64,000 bases of DNA from an uncultured SAR202 cluster bacterium (GCA_902620405.1 CACNIC010000003.1:43471-107470); one strand, 5' to 3'; positions 17,405 through 25,579 are shown, counted from the stretch's first letter. The notes: generated from the letters alone by a model not told the origin. A program made the numbers and translations.

Positions 17405-18525
17405 GCCAAATTAAATTTTAATTTCATTTCTTCACATGCTCCTTTATACCATTCTACAACCTCACTATGTAATGGAATACCATTTTTTTTTCTTATCAAT
17501 TCTTCTTCATGCTCTTCAAGTCCAGCATACAGTACTCTTTCGTGGCCTGGGGCCGGCTTGGTTTTTTCAAGACCTTCAAGCATTTGATCCATAGATTCTT
17601 TAAATTCACTGACTTCAGCAAAACCGTCAACTCTAAATGCTGATACATAATGAGCTCTTCTTGAAGAATCAAGTGTTTTAAATCCAAATCCATTGCTTAA
17701 CATTCCGCACATAATATCAACTGAAACAGCAAGGCCGTAACCTTTATGAGAACCAAGTTCTCTAGTTGAACCTAATGGAAGCTGCATTCGCTGAGGACCT
17801 TTAGCATATTGAAATTCTCCACCACCATTCATGTCTGGAGTACCATCGTCATGCGCAACCCATCCAGGCTGCATTTCTGCACCTATTCTTTCTAATAAAC
17901 CCATTTTATTTCCTGCAATTGTGGTAGTGGCAGCATCAAAAACAAATGGAGGTTTATTGAGAGTGGGGACTGCGATGGCAATGGGATTTGTGCCTAACTT
18001 GGCTTCTGCACCAAAAGTAGGAACCATTGTATTGCCTCCAGCTGTCATGCATGTTCCAACCATGTCATATTCAAGTGCCATCATTGCAAAATAACCAACA
18101 GCACCACAATGCTCTGAATTCCTTATAGATACCGAACCAGTACCATATTTCTCAGCTTTTTCAATTGCCAAATTCATAGCATGAGCAGTAATCATTAGTC
18201 CTAAGCCAGCATCCCCATCAATAGTGGCAGTGGTTGGAGATTCTTTAATAATTTTCCATTTAGGTCTTGGATTTGTTTTTCCGGAGTTATACCAAGATAT
18301 ATAGTTTCTGAGTAAATTTGAAACTCCATGAGTTTCAATTCCTCTTAAATCTGCATGTAATAATACATCAGCCCCAAGCTCAGCTTCATCTTCAGAAACC
18401 CCACATTTCATAAACATTAGCTTAGTAGTTTCTTTAAGAATTTCTGGTTTTACAATAACAACGTCTTTTTCAGGAACCTTAAAATAATCTAACAATAATC
18501 CCTCCAATTTAGTAAATATAACCAT
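17401..18525 (-). CDS. Ldh family (malate/L-lactate dehydrogenase type 2) oxidoreductase
   Basis: NAD(P)-dependent 2-hydroxy/2-oxo acid oxidoreductase (374 aa) of the Ldh_2 fold, a family including sulfolactate, ureidoglycolate and 2,3-diketogulonate dehydrogenases. Seen: the catalytic GIETHGV segment (His about 60), SIRNSEHCGAVGYF with the conserved asparagine/histidine, GTNPIAIAVP, and GSHKGYGLA near the cofactor site. The substrate is not determinable. It is convergent with the GMC small-subunit gene (4-nt overlap) and divergent from an enolase-superfamily gene 83 bp away, which suggests a shared catabolic module for sugar acids. Confidence 0.88.
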   Translation of the reverse strand: MVIFTKLEGLLLDYFKVPEKDVVIVKPEILKETTKLMFMKCGVSEDEAELGADVLLHADLRGIETHGVSNLLRNYISWYNSGKTNPRPKWKIIKESPTTATIDGDAGLGLMITAHAMNLAIEKAEKYGTGSVSIRNSEHCGAVGYFAMMALEYDMVGTCMTAGGNTMVPTFGAEAKLGTNPIAIAVPTLNKPPFVFDAATTTIAGNKMGLLERIGAEMQPGWVAHDDGTPDMNGGGEFQYAKGPQRMQLPLGSTRELGSHKGYGLAVSVDIMCGMLSNGFGFKTLDSSRRAHYVSAFRVDGFAEVSEFKESMDQMLEGLEKTKPAPGHERVLYAGLEEHEEELIRKKNGIPLHSEVVEWYKGACEEMKLKFNLA

Positions 18526-18608
18526 GATAATACATTAGAAAATAATTTTTTTAAATCAAGACTTTTAAATTATTGTCTATAATAATATGCTTAATTTAAA
18601 GGAATAAA

Positions 18609-19850
18609 ATGAAAATTAAAAATATAATTTCTTATCCTGTTTGGATAGGAAGTAGAAATCAATTATTAGTTAAAATTGAAACAGATAATGGATTAGATGG
18701 TTGGGGTGAGTCAGGTTTATCTGCTAGAGAATTGGGTGTGAGTGGAATTGTTGAGCATTATAAAAATTTACTAGTGGGAATGAATCCTCTTGAGATAGGA
18801 AAAATTTGGCAAAGATTATACAGAAGTCAGTATTTTGAGGGCGGCAGAACAATAACTGCTGCTATTTCTGCGATCGATTTGGCTCTTCATGATATTAAAG
18901 GGAAAGCCTTAGATGTTCCTGTATACGAATTATTGGGTGGAAAGCAAAGAGAGTTGGTTCCGACATTTGCTACAACATCAGAAGCCCCAGGGCCAAAAAT
19001 GATTGATCAGGCAAAAAATTTAATTAAATCAGGATGGCAAGCTTTCAGATTATCTTTATCACAAGATGGTGGAGATGAAGAATTTGAATCAATATACTCC
19101 AAAAAATTTCTAACTTTTCCAACTTCAGAAGACAACTTTTCAAACTTCAGAAGACAAGAAGATAATAATATTTTTGAGCCAAGAGAATCATTAAATAAAA
19201 CTGCAAAGTGGCTAATTGAAGCTAGAAAAGAATTGGGGACTGAAGTAGTTTTAGGAGTTGATTTACATCACAGATTTTCAGTTGCAGAAGCTGCATCTTT
19301 TTGCAATAAATTACCTCAAGGCACACTGGATTTTTTAGAAGAGCCAATAAGAGATGAAACTCCAAGCTCATATGAAGCATTAAGAAAGATGACAAATATT
19401 CCTTTTGCGATTGGAGAGGAGTTTGCTTCAAAATGGCAGTTTATCCCATATATTGAAAATGATATTACCCAATTTGCAAGAGTAGATATTTGTAATGTTG
19501 GTGGAATCACTGAATCTATGAAAGTTGCTGGTTGGTGTGAAAGTCATTACATAGATATGATGCCACACAATCCCCTTGGGCCAATATGTACAGCAGCCTC
19601 AATCCATTTTGGTGCATCAGTCCCAAATTTTGCTTGGCTTGAAACAAGAGAATCTGCAGCTGAAAATGCTGGATTTACCAATGATGAAATTATTAAATCA
19701 AGTCACTACATGGAAAATGCAATGTATGTAATATCAAACGAACCTGGGCTTGGAATTTCAGTTAATGAAGATTATTTAAAAAATAGTAAATTTAAACAAT
19801 GGGACCCACCTCAATTAGAGAGAAATGACGGGTCTGTAACAAACTGGTAA
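18609..19850 (+). CDS. Enolase-superfamily dehydratase (mandelate racemase/muconate lactonizing type)
   Basis: 413-aa sugar-acid dehydratase-like enzyme that would abstract the alpha-proton of a carboxylate. An N-terminal capping domain covers about 1-125 and the barrel about 130-380. Metal ligands and acid/base residues are visible: Asp218 and His220 (VDLHHR), Glu244 (FLEEP), Glu270 (IGEE) and His320 (MMPHNPLGP). The D-x-H and late-His pattern resembles D-galactonate/mannonate-type dehydratases. An unusual insert at about 150-195 contains the products of a 22-nt tandem DNA duplication. AAAGGA precedes the ATG, and a TATAAT at 18578-18583 is a candidate -10. The exact acid sugar is unknown. 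Confidence 0.88.
   Translation: MKIKNIISYPVWIGSRNQLLVKIETDNGLDGWGESGLSARELGVSGIVEHYKNLLVGMNPLEIGKIWQRLYRSQYFEGGRTITAAISAIDLALHDIKGKALDVPVYELLGGKQRELVPTFATTSEAPGPKMIDQAKNLIKSGWQAFRLSLSQDGGDEEFESIYSKKFLTFPTSEDNFSNFRRQEDNNIFEPRESLNKTAKWLIEARKELGTEVVLGVDLHHRFSVAEAASFCNKLPQGTLDFLEEPIRDETPSSYEALRKMTNIPFAIGEEFASKWQFIPYIENDITQFARVDICNVGGITESMKVAGWCESHYIDMMPHNPLGPICTAASIHFGASVPNFAWLETRESAAENAGFTNDEIIKSSHYMENAMYVISNEPGLGISVNEDYLKNSKFKQWDPPQLERNDGSVTNW
19115..19158 (+). repeat. 22-nt tandem duplication inside the dehydratase gene
   Basis: Two adjacent 22-nt units (19115-19136 and 19137-19158) differ at only two positions; the shared core AACTTCAGAAGACAA occurs at 19121-19135 and 19143-19157. Because 22 is not a multiple of three, the same bases are read in two frames: the first copy gives ...TSEDN and the second ...NFRRQ. 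The open frame stays intact, so a compensating length change must exist nearby or the insert formed by several slips. It falls in a loop-like insert of the enzyme. Confidence 0.85.
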
Positions 19851-19860
19851 GGAAAATTAA

Positions 19861-20625
19861 ATGGATTTCAAAGGTAAAAAAGGTTTAGTTTTTGGGGTAG
19901 CAAACCACAGAAGCATTGCATATCACATTGCAAAAGTTTTAAGTGATAATGGCGCTGAAATTGGATATTCTTTTCAAAATGACAGGGTGAAAGATAGTGT
20001 ATCTAAATCATTAGAAGGAACTAATCCAAAATTTTTACTTGAATGCAATGTTTTAGATGAAGAAAGCATTAATGAATTTTTTCAAAAAGCATCTCAAGAA
20101 TTTAAGGAAATCGATTTTTTAGTTCATAGCGTTGCATATGCTGAAAGAGAGGACCTTGGTGGTGATTTTTCAAATGTAACTAAAAAAGGTTTTTCAACAG
20201 CACTCGAAACAAGTGCATATAGTTTGATTCCTTTAGTTAAACATGGAGCAAAATTGATGAAGAATGGAGGCTCTATAATTACACTTTCTTTTGAAGCTTC
20301 ACAAAAAGTCTACCCAGGATACAACATAATGGGAACCGCTAAAGCTGCATTAGAAAATTGTGTAAAGCAATTAGCAAATGAATATGGAAAAAATAACATA
20401 AGAGTTAATGCTATTTCCGCAGGCCCATTGCCAACACTTGCAGCGAGAAGTATTAATGGATTTAATGAAATGAGGAAGGCTCATTCAGAAAGATCCCCAT
20501 TAAAAAGGAATATTACTCACGAAGAGGTCGCAAATGCTTCAAGTTTTATGCTTAGTGATTTATCTTCAGGAATAACTGGTGCCATAATACCAGTTGATAG
20601 CGGGTATGGAATTATGGGGCTTTAA
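19861..20625 (+). CDS. fabI: Enoyl-[acyl-carrier-protein] reductase (FabI-type SDR)
   Basis: NAD(P)H-dependent reductase for the last step of each fatty-acid elongation cycle (254 aa). FabI features rather than generic SDR features are visible. They are the GVANHRSIAYHIAK nucleotide-binding segment (12-25), HSVAYAEREDLGGDF (89-103) and the Y-x6-K catalytic pair Tyr154/Lys161 in YNIMGTAK. Also seen are the SAGPLPTLAARSI loop (about 188-200) and the TGAIIPVDSGYGIMG end. It starts 10 nt after the dehydratase stop with weak spacing (GGAAAATTAA before the ATG), so it seems co-transcribed with catabolic genes. That is unusual for a fatty-acid gene. Confidence 0.92.
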   Translation: MDFKGKKGLVFGVANHRSIAYHIAKVLSDNGAEIGYSFQNDRVKDSVSKSLEGTNPKFLLECNVLDEESINEFFQKASQEFKEIDFLVHSVAYAEREDLGGDFSNVTKKGFSTALETSAYSLIPLVKHGAKLMKNGGSIITLSFEASQKVYPGYNIMGTAKAALENCVKQLANEYGKNNIRVNAISAGPLPTLAARSINGFNEMRKAHSERSPLKRNITHEEVANASSFMLSDLSSGITGAIIPVDSGYGIMGL

Positions 20626-20637
20626 GGGAGGAAATAC

Positions 20638-21888
20638 GTCTTTAAAAAAAAGAAAATATTTTATGGATGGAAAATTGTTGGGGCTGGGGCATTAGTTCAA
20701 GGATATGCTTCAACAGTTTTTTGGAGAGGGTTCACAGCATTTTTTGACCCAATTGCTGATTCTTTAGGAGGAAGTAGGGCTTTAGCTGCTGCAGGGATGT
20801 CCATTCAAAGATCAGAGGGAGGAATGATTTCTCCATTTGTTGGAATAGTTCTAAAAAAATTTGGAATTAAGAAAGTAATGACTTTTGGAATTTTCACCAC
20901 TGGACTGAGCTTTGTTTTAATGGGGTTTATTCAAGAAATTTGGCATTTTTATCTCTGCATATCATTGTTAACAATTGGGATGTCATTTGGAACATTTATT
21001 GTTTTAGTTGCAACTGTGGGCAATTGGTTTATTGAAAAAAGAAAACTAGCTCTTTCTCTAATGATGTCAGCTTCTGGAATTGGAGGATTACTCGTCCCAG
21101 TCTTGGTTGAATTAATTTCAAATTTTGGATGGCGACCGATAATTATTTTTGCAGGTGTAGGATTCTGGATTGTTGGTTTTCCAGCAACATTAGTTATGAG
21201 ATCAACCCCAGAAGATTATGGATTTAATCCTGATGGAAAAGATAATATTGATATAGAAAACAGTAATAATCAAAAAGTTAAATTAATAAAAGATAAATCA
21301 GTTAAAGAAATATTTAAATCTGCGACTTTTTGGAAGTTTGCTATAGCTACAAGTATGTGCCAAGGGCTTTTTGCATTAAATCTTCTTCATATTCCTGCAT
21401 TAACAAGTTTTGATGTGTCTCTTACCTTAGCTGGCTTCTCAATTGCAATTATCGCGTTTGCGGATGTTGGAAGTAGACTTCTAATAGGGTTTAGTAGCAA
21501 TAACCTTAATTCAAAGGTATTAATGAGCATTTGTTTTTTTATTCTTGGAATTGGTTCTCTTTGTTTAAGTTTAGTTGGGCAAGAAGTATTTGGATTTAAA
21601 ATAAATAATTATGTCCTAATTACAATTTTTGCGCTTTCTTGGGGTGGTGGATTTGGTGCATCAATACCTCTAAGATTGTCAATGGTTGCTGATTTTTTTG
21701 GCAGAAAAAATTATGGTACAGCAATTGGAATGATGAGTACGATTGGTGGGATTTTTTCCGCAATTGCTCCGATATTAGGAGGTCTTGTTTACGATTTATT
21801 TGAAACTTATAGAATATCTTTTGCGGTAGGATCTATTCTTGTTTTTCTTGCAATACCATTAATATTGAGCATTAAAACAGAAAACTAA
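20638..21888 (+). CDS. Major facilitator superfamily transporter with non-standard start
   Basis: Polytopic MFS carrier (about 416 aa, about 12 helices) resembling the monocarboxylate/oxalate-formate branch. It opens FKKKKIFYGWKIVGAGALVQG, here the segment KKKIFYGWKIV, which is the usual MFS N-terminus. The first in-frame ATG is only at 20797, after helix 1. The frame is open back to the fabI stop (20623-20625, same frame), but it contains no ATG, GTG or TTG before 20797. A strong GGGAGG (20626-20631) lies 6 nt before GTC at 20638, which I take as the probable start. The gene may carry a sequencing or assembly error. The likely cargo is a product of the neighbouring sugar-acid genes. Confidence 0.75.
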   Translation, partial: VFKKKKIFYGWKIVGAGALVQGYASTVFWRGFTAFFDPIADSLGGSRALAAAGMSIQRSEGGMISPFVGIVLKKFGIKKVMTFGIFTTGLSFVLMGFIQEIWHFYLCISLLTIGMSFGTFIVLVATVGNWFIEKRKLALSLMMSASGIGGLLVPVLVELISNFGWRPIIIFAGVGFWIVGFPATLVMRSTPEDYGFNPDGKDNIDIENSNNQKVKLIKDKSVKEIFKSATFWKFAIATSMCQGLFALNLLHIPALTSFDVSLTLAGFSIAIIAFADVGSRLLIGFSSNNLNSKVLMSICFFILGIGSLCLSLVGQEVFGFKINNYVLITIFALSWGGGFGASIPLRLSMVADFFGRKNYGTAIGMMSTIGGIFSAIAPILGGLVYDLFETYRISFAVGSILVFLAIPLILSIKTEN

Positions 21889-22583
21889 ATTTTTCTGATT
21901 TTGCCATTTTCAAGCAAAAAGCATTCATCTGACAATCTTTCAGCCTCTATTTCATCATGAGTAACCATAATTGTTGTTGTTCCTGTATTCCTGATTATTT
22001 TTTTAACTTCATTAGACAATATTTTCTTTAAACTAAAATCTAAATTCGAAAAAGGTTCGTCCATTAATATTGCAGATGGACTTACAGCCAAAGCTCTTCC
22101 AATAGCAACTCTTTGCTGTTGACCTCCTGACAATTGATTTGGATATTTTTTTTCATGACCCTTTAAGTCAATCATATCTATAATGCTTTGTATTTTTATT
22201 CTTCTGTCATTAACTTTTCTCCCTAAACCAAAACCAACGTTTTCGAAAACATTTAAATGAGGAAATAATGCATAATCTTGAAAAACAAATCCTAAATTTC
22301 TATTTTCAGGAGGCATATGTGAAAAACCTGAAGAAGCTAATTGACCATTTATTCTTATATAACCTGATGAAATTCTTTTAAAACCTGATATTGCTCTTAA
22401 TAAAGTTGTTTTTCCAATTCCACTTGTCCCTAATATTGATACATATTTGCCTTTATCAATATTTAAAGCAAAGTCATTTAAAATAATATTTTTATCATCA
22501 AATGAAACAGTTACATCCTCTAGTTCAATTTTTCCATAACTAGCTGAATTCTTTTTAATTAATGGGTATCTTCTCCAGAACAT
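21885..22583 (-). CDS. fbpC: Iron(III) ABC transporter ATP-binding protein
   Basis: ABC ATPase energising the adjacent permease (232 aa). Walker A GTSGIGKTT (52-60), Q-loop VFQDYALFPH, signature LSGGQQQR (151-158), Walker B ILMDEP (172-177), D-loop SNLD and switch VTHDE are all present. The protein stops soon after the H-loop, so the C-terminal TOBE regulatory domain found in typical FbpC (about 350 aa) is missing. It abuts the permease gene (22584/22583) and overlaps the convergent MFS gene by 4 nt. The substrate assignment comes from the partner binding protein. Confidence 0.88.
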   Translation of the reverse strand: MFWRRYPLIKKNSASYGKIELEDVTVSFDDKNIILNDFALNIDKGKYVSILGTSGIGKTTLLRAISGFKRISSGYIRINGQLASSGFSHMPPENRNLGFVFQDYALFPHLNVFENVGFGLGRKVNDRRIKIQSIIDMIDLKGHEKKYPNQLSGGQQQRVAIGRALAVSPSAILMDEPFSNLDFSLKKILSNEVKKIIRNTGTTTIMVTHDEIEAERLSDECFLLENGKIRKI

Positions 22584-24173
22584 TTAACCTCTTACATCTA
22601 TATTATTTTTTTTGAGAACAAGGTATGCAGAAGCAGGCCCTGATAATAAAATTAAAATTAATGCCGGTAATGCTGCTGATGCAAAAAATGCTTCAGAAGC
22701 ATACGCCCATATACTTGTTGGAAGGCTTTTAAAATTTAACGGCGAAAGAACAAGTGTTAAAGGTAATTCTTTCATCGTAAGCAGAAAGATTAATAGAGAA
22801 CCAGCCAATATGCTAGGCATAAGCAATGGCACAGTTACTTTTATAAAAGTTTTTATGTAACCATATCCAAGGCCTCTTGATGCGTCCTCTAAGTTAGGGT
22901 TCAGCTGCACTAGGGTTGATTTAATTGCACTCACACCTACAGGTAAAAATAATACTGAATAACCGAATATTAATACTGCAGTAGTTTGGTATATTGGAAA
23001 TAAAAAGTTAATAGAAAAATATACTAAAGATAGCCCAACAACAATACTTGGTAGCCCAAATCCAATGTATGAAATTTTTTCAATTAACAATGAAAATTTA
23101 TTTTTATATTTAACAGCAAAAAAGGAGATGGGTAGAGAAATTATCATTGTTGATATTGCTGCAAGAAATGAAACTTTTAATGAAGTAAATATAGTTGAGA
23201 AATTAAAATCAATTACATCTCCATAAATTATACCTTTAATTAACCACGTTAGTAATCCGATTATTGGGATTAAAGCACCAATTATCGGGACCAATAAAAT
23301 CAATAAGAAAATAATCCATTTTTTATTATCTAACTGTATTAATGAACTTGAACTTGATGTCGAAGAAGAAGAAAAGAAGTTTCTTGCACCTTTTAAATAA
23401 CTTTCCATACTTAAAATAAGAATTGCAAAGAAAACGAGCACCAAAGATAGGGCTGCAGCTGAAATTCTATTATATGCTCCGTTATACATATTCATTATTG
23501 CCCAAGTAAATGTTTGATATCTGAGTAAGGCAACCGCACCAAAATCACTCAAAGTATAAAGTGCCACAAGTAAACCCCCAGATCTCATTGCTGGTAAAAG
23601 TAATGGCAATGTTACGTAATAAAATGTTTTAATCCTTCCCCTTCCTAAGCTTCTTGATGCATCTTCAAATGAATCATCAAGACTTATCATGGCAGCCCTT
23701 AAAGGTAAGAAAACATACGGATAAGAAAGGAATGTCAAAGTAATTGTGGCTCCCCAAAAACCGTATAAATCTGGAAAGGAATCAATTAAATTCCATGAAT
23801 TGAGAATCTGAAAAACTTTTCCTCTAGGTCCCAGTAAATGGACAAATACCATTCCATAAACATAACTCGGTATAACAATTGGCAGGCAACACAAAATTGT
23901 TAATAATTTTTTAAATGGAACATCACTTTTGGTTAAAAATTGAGCTAAAAAAAATGAAATTACAATTGAAAAAAATGTTACAGAAATTACCAAAGAAATA
24001 GATTTAAGTGTTATCCAAAAAATTCTTTCTCTAAAAATTAATTCTATAAACCCATCATGACTTACTGCTCTAAAAAGTAGGTATAATAATGGGATAGATA
24101 CCACCAATGCAATCAAAGTTGAAATACTTGAAAGCCATAGATAATTTTTATTTACAAATTTATTCTTTATCAT
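22584..24173 (-). CDS. fbpB: Iron(III) ABC transporter permease (fused two-domain)
   Basis: 529-aa permease with about 12 membrane helices in two homologous halves, as in FbpB. Each half has the cytoplasmic EAA-type coupling loop: LDDSFEDASRSLGRGRIKTF in the first and LNPNLEDASRGLGYGYIKTF in the second, each followed by VT(L/V)PLL(L/M)P. This is the ThiP/FbpB architecture; a thiamine permease is excluded mainly by the iron-type binding protein next door. It lies 77 nt after the fbpA gene with an intrinsic terminator in between, so it is probably expressed by partial readthrough. Confidence 0.88.
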   Translation of the reverse strand: MIKNKFVNKNYLWLSSISTLIALVVSIPLLYLLFRAVSHDGFIELIFRERIFWITLKSISLVISVTFFSIVISFFLAQFLTKSDVPFKKLLTILCCLPIVIPSYVYGMVFVHLLGPRGKVFQILNSWNLIDSFPDLYGFWGATITLTFLSYPYVFLPLRAAMISLDDSFEDASRSLGRGRIKTFYYVTLPLLLPAMRSGGLLVALYTLSDFGAVALLRYQTFTWAIMNMYNGAYNRISAAALSLVLVFFAILILSMESYLKGARNFFSSSSTSSSSSLIQLDNKKWIIFLLILLVPIIGALIPIIGLLTWLIKGIIYGDVIDFNFSTIFTSLKVSFLAAISTMIISLPISFFAVKYKNKFSLLIEKISYIGFGLPSIVVGLSLVYFSINFLFPIYQTTAVLIFGYSVLFLPVGVSAIKSTLVQLNPNLEDASRGLGYGYIKTFIKVTVPLLMPSILAGSLLIFLLTMKELPLTLVLSPLNFKSLPTSIWAYASEAFFASAALPALILILLSGPASAYLVLKKNNIDVRG

Positions 24174-24190
24174 CGCGGTAAAGTATACAT

Positions 24191-24224
24191 AAAAAAGAGG
24201 GAGAAAGTTAATCCTCCCTCTTTT
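24191..24224 (-). terminator. Intrinsic terminator between fbpA and fbpB
   Basis: An 11-bp perfect inverted repeat (AAAAGAGGGAG at 24193-24203 with CTCCCTCTTTT at 24214-24224) has a 10-nt loop. Read on the minus strand it is followed by a run of six T. It sits 27 nt downstream of the fbpA stop and upstream of fbpB. This is the classical place for a leaky terminator that keeps binding-protein mRNA in excess over permease and ATPase. Confidence 0.85.
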
Positions 24225-24250
24225 GGAAATGTTAAAACCCTACTCAGAGC

Positions 24251-25390
24251 CTATGGCAGTGCGCCAACATCTTGTAGAAGTTTTTGAGTTGCTTCCACAT
24301 CACCTAAATCTGAGATGTCTATATCAGGTGTGTTTAATGTGGATAAATCAGGAAGCAAGTAACTCTTATTTACACCCTCAACTAGTGGGTATTCATATAT
24401 TTCGTTAGCGAAATATGCTTGAGCTGTAGTACTGAGCATGAATTCCATGAATCTCTCAGCAGCTTCTTTGTTGTCAGATGCTTCTAAAATACCAGCACCT
24501 GCAACTAATACAACTGAACCAGGTCCTCCACTTGGAAGGAAGTAGTTTCTAGCTGCAAAAGATTCAGTTTCTGCTTTTAAAAACCTGTGAAGATAATAGT
24601 GGTTAACAAAACCGACTTCAATTTCACCAGCTCCAGCTGCTTCAACTGTAGGTGTGTTTTTCGCATAAACTTTAACATCATTATCAATAATTCCCTCTAA
24701 CCAAGTTTTAGTCTTTTCTTCACCCCAAACTAATCTTAGCCCAGTAACCATTGCCTGAAATGAACTATTTGTTGGGGGCCAACCAATTTTCCCTTTCCAT
24801 TTAGGATCGATAAAATCATATAGGTTGTCAGGAAGCTGAGTGGCAGGGTCTGTTATTGCATCCGTGTTATACACCACCACTCGAGCTCTTCCTGTGATAC
24901 CTGTCCATTTCTGATTTGGAGAATCTGCCCAGTCAGGTACCTTACTAGTAATACTAGAAGGAAGTACCGCGAACATATCTTCAACTGACCCAAGACCACC
25001 AGGGTCCTGAGCATAGAAAATATCTGCAGGAGTTTTATCCCCTTCTTCCATTAATGTAGCAGCCATTTCACCAGTTTTACCGTATTTAACTTCAACTGGA
25101 ATTCTAGTGGCATCTGTAAAAGCTTGAATTATTGGGCCAACCAATGATTCTTTTCTACCAGAATATATCACTAAAGGTTTATACTTTTTCTCTACTTCAA
25201 CTTCTTTTACAACTTCTTTCTCTACTTCAACTACTTTTTCAGTCATAACTGGTACTTCTTTTACAACTTCAACTGTTGTAGGTTTTTCTACAACAACTTC
25301 CTTTGTAACTTCAACTACTTCAGTTTCACCCGCACAGGCGAACATCAAAATAGCAAAAACAGAAAGAGGAATTAGAAATAATTTTTTCAT
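24251..25390 (-). CDS. fbpA: Iron(III) ABC transporter substrate-binding lipoprotein
   Basis: Periplasmic-type ferric-binding protein (379 aa). The signal peptide ends in the lipobox MFAC (Cys19), then a Val/Glu/Lys-rich spacer of about 45 residues (23-68, repeats such as EVVEVTKEVVVEK) precedes the folded domain. I have seen such spacers often in Chloroflexota lipoproteins. The domain starts LVIYSGRKESLV, has FYAQDPGGLG and GITGRARVVVYN, and carries the iron-ligand Tyr pair in VNHYYLHRF. It is first in the fbpABC operon, divergent from ferrochelatase. A 21-bp palindrome in the shared promoter region may be the iron-responsive operator. Confidence 0.9.
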   Translation of the reverse strand: MKKLFLIPLSVFAILMFACAGETEVVEVTKEVVVEKPTTVEVVKEVPVMTEKVVEVEKEVVKEVEVEKKYKPLVIYSGRKESLVGPIIQAFTDATRIPVEVKYGKTGEMAATLMEEGDKTPADIFYAQDPGGLGSVEDMFAVLPSSITSKVPDWADSPNQKWTGITGRARVVVYNTDAITDPATQLPDNLYDFIDPKWKGKIGWPPTNSSFQAMVTGLRLVWGEEKTKTWLEGIIDNDVKVYAKNTPTVEAAGAGEIEVGFVNHYYLHRFLKAETESFAARNYFLPSGGPGSVVLVAGAGILEASDNKEAAERFMEFMLSTTAQAYFANEIYEYPLVEGVNKSYLLPDLSTLNTPDIDISDLGDVEATQKLLQDVGALP

Positions 25391-25442
25391 TTTAAGTCAT
25401 TCTCCTTATTCTTTACTAAATAACTAGAGAATAACGTACTAT

Positions 25443-25463
25443 TGTTGATCTAATAGATCAACA
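25443..25463. promoter_or_regulatory. 21-bp palindrome, candidate iron operator between fbpA and hemH
   Basis: A perfect inverted repeat has 9-bp arms (TGTTGATCT at 25443-25451 and AGATCAACA at 25455-25463) with a 3-nt AAT spacer. It stands in the 189-bp divergent gap between the iron-binding lipoprotein and ferrochelatase. Length and dyad symmetry suit a dimeric repressor of the Fur/DtxR size class, but the sequence is not a textbook box of either. A hairpin acting in the hemH leader is an alternative, since ATCTTTTT follows it on the plus strand. Confidence 0.5.
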
Positions 25464-25579
25464 TCTTTTTCTAGTATTTTGGTCAAGAAATATTAAATAG
25501 TTGTTAAATTTTTAAACTTTTATCAATAATTTGTAGTAAAATTATAGAAAATAACAAATTGTGTTGTAGTATCATTGGG

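Noticed and set aside
20606-20660. Programmed -1 frameshift on the A8 run giving the MFS start from ATG 20606
   Set aside because: The geometry would work, but ATG 20606 has no good Shine-Dalgarno and lies inside fabI. GGGAGG before GTC 20638 is the simpler reading, so this is kept only as an alternative.
24223-24408. Plus-strand open frame opposite the end of fbpA
   Set aside because: It is a shadow of the fbpA coding frame with no recognisable protein features and no ribosome site. The same applies to the other antisense frames of 60-130 codons across the window.
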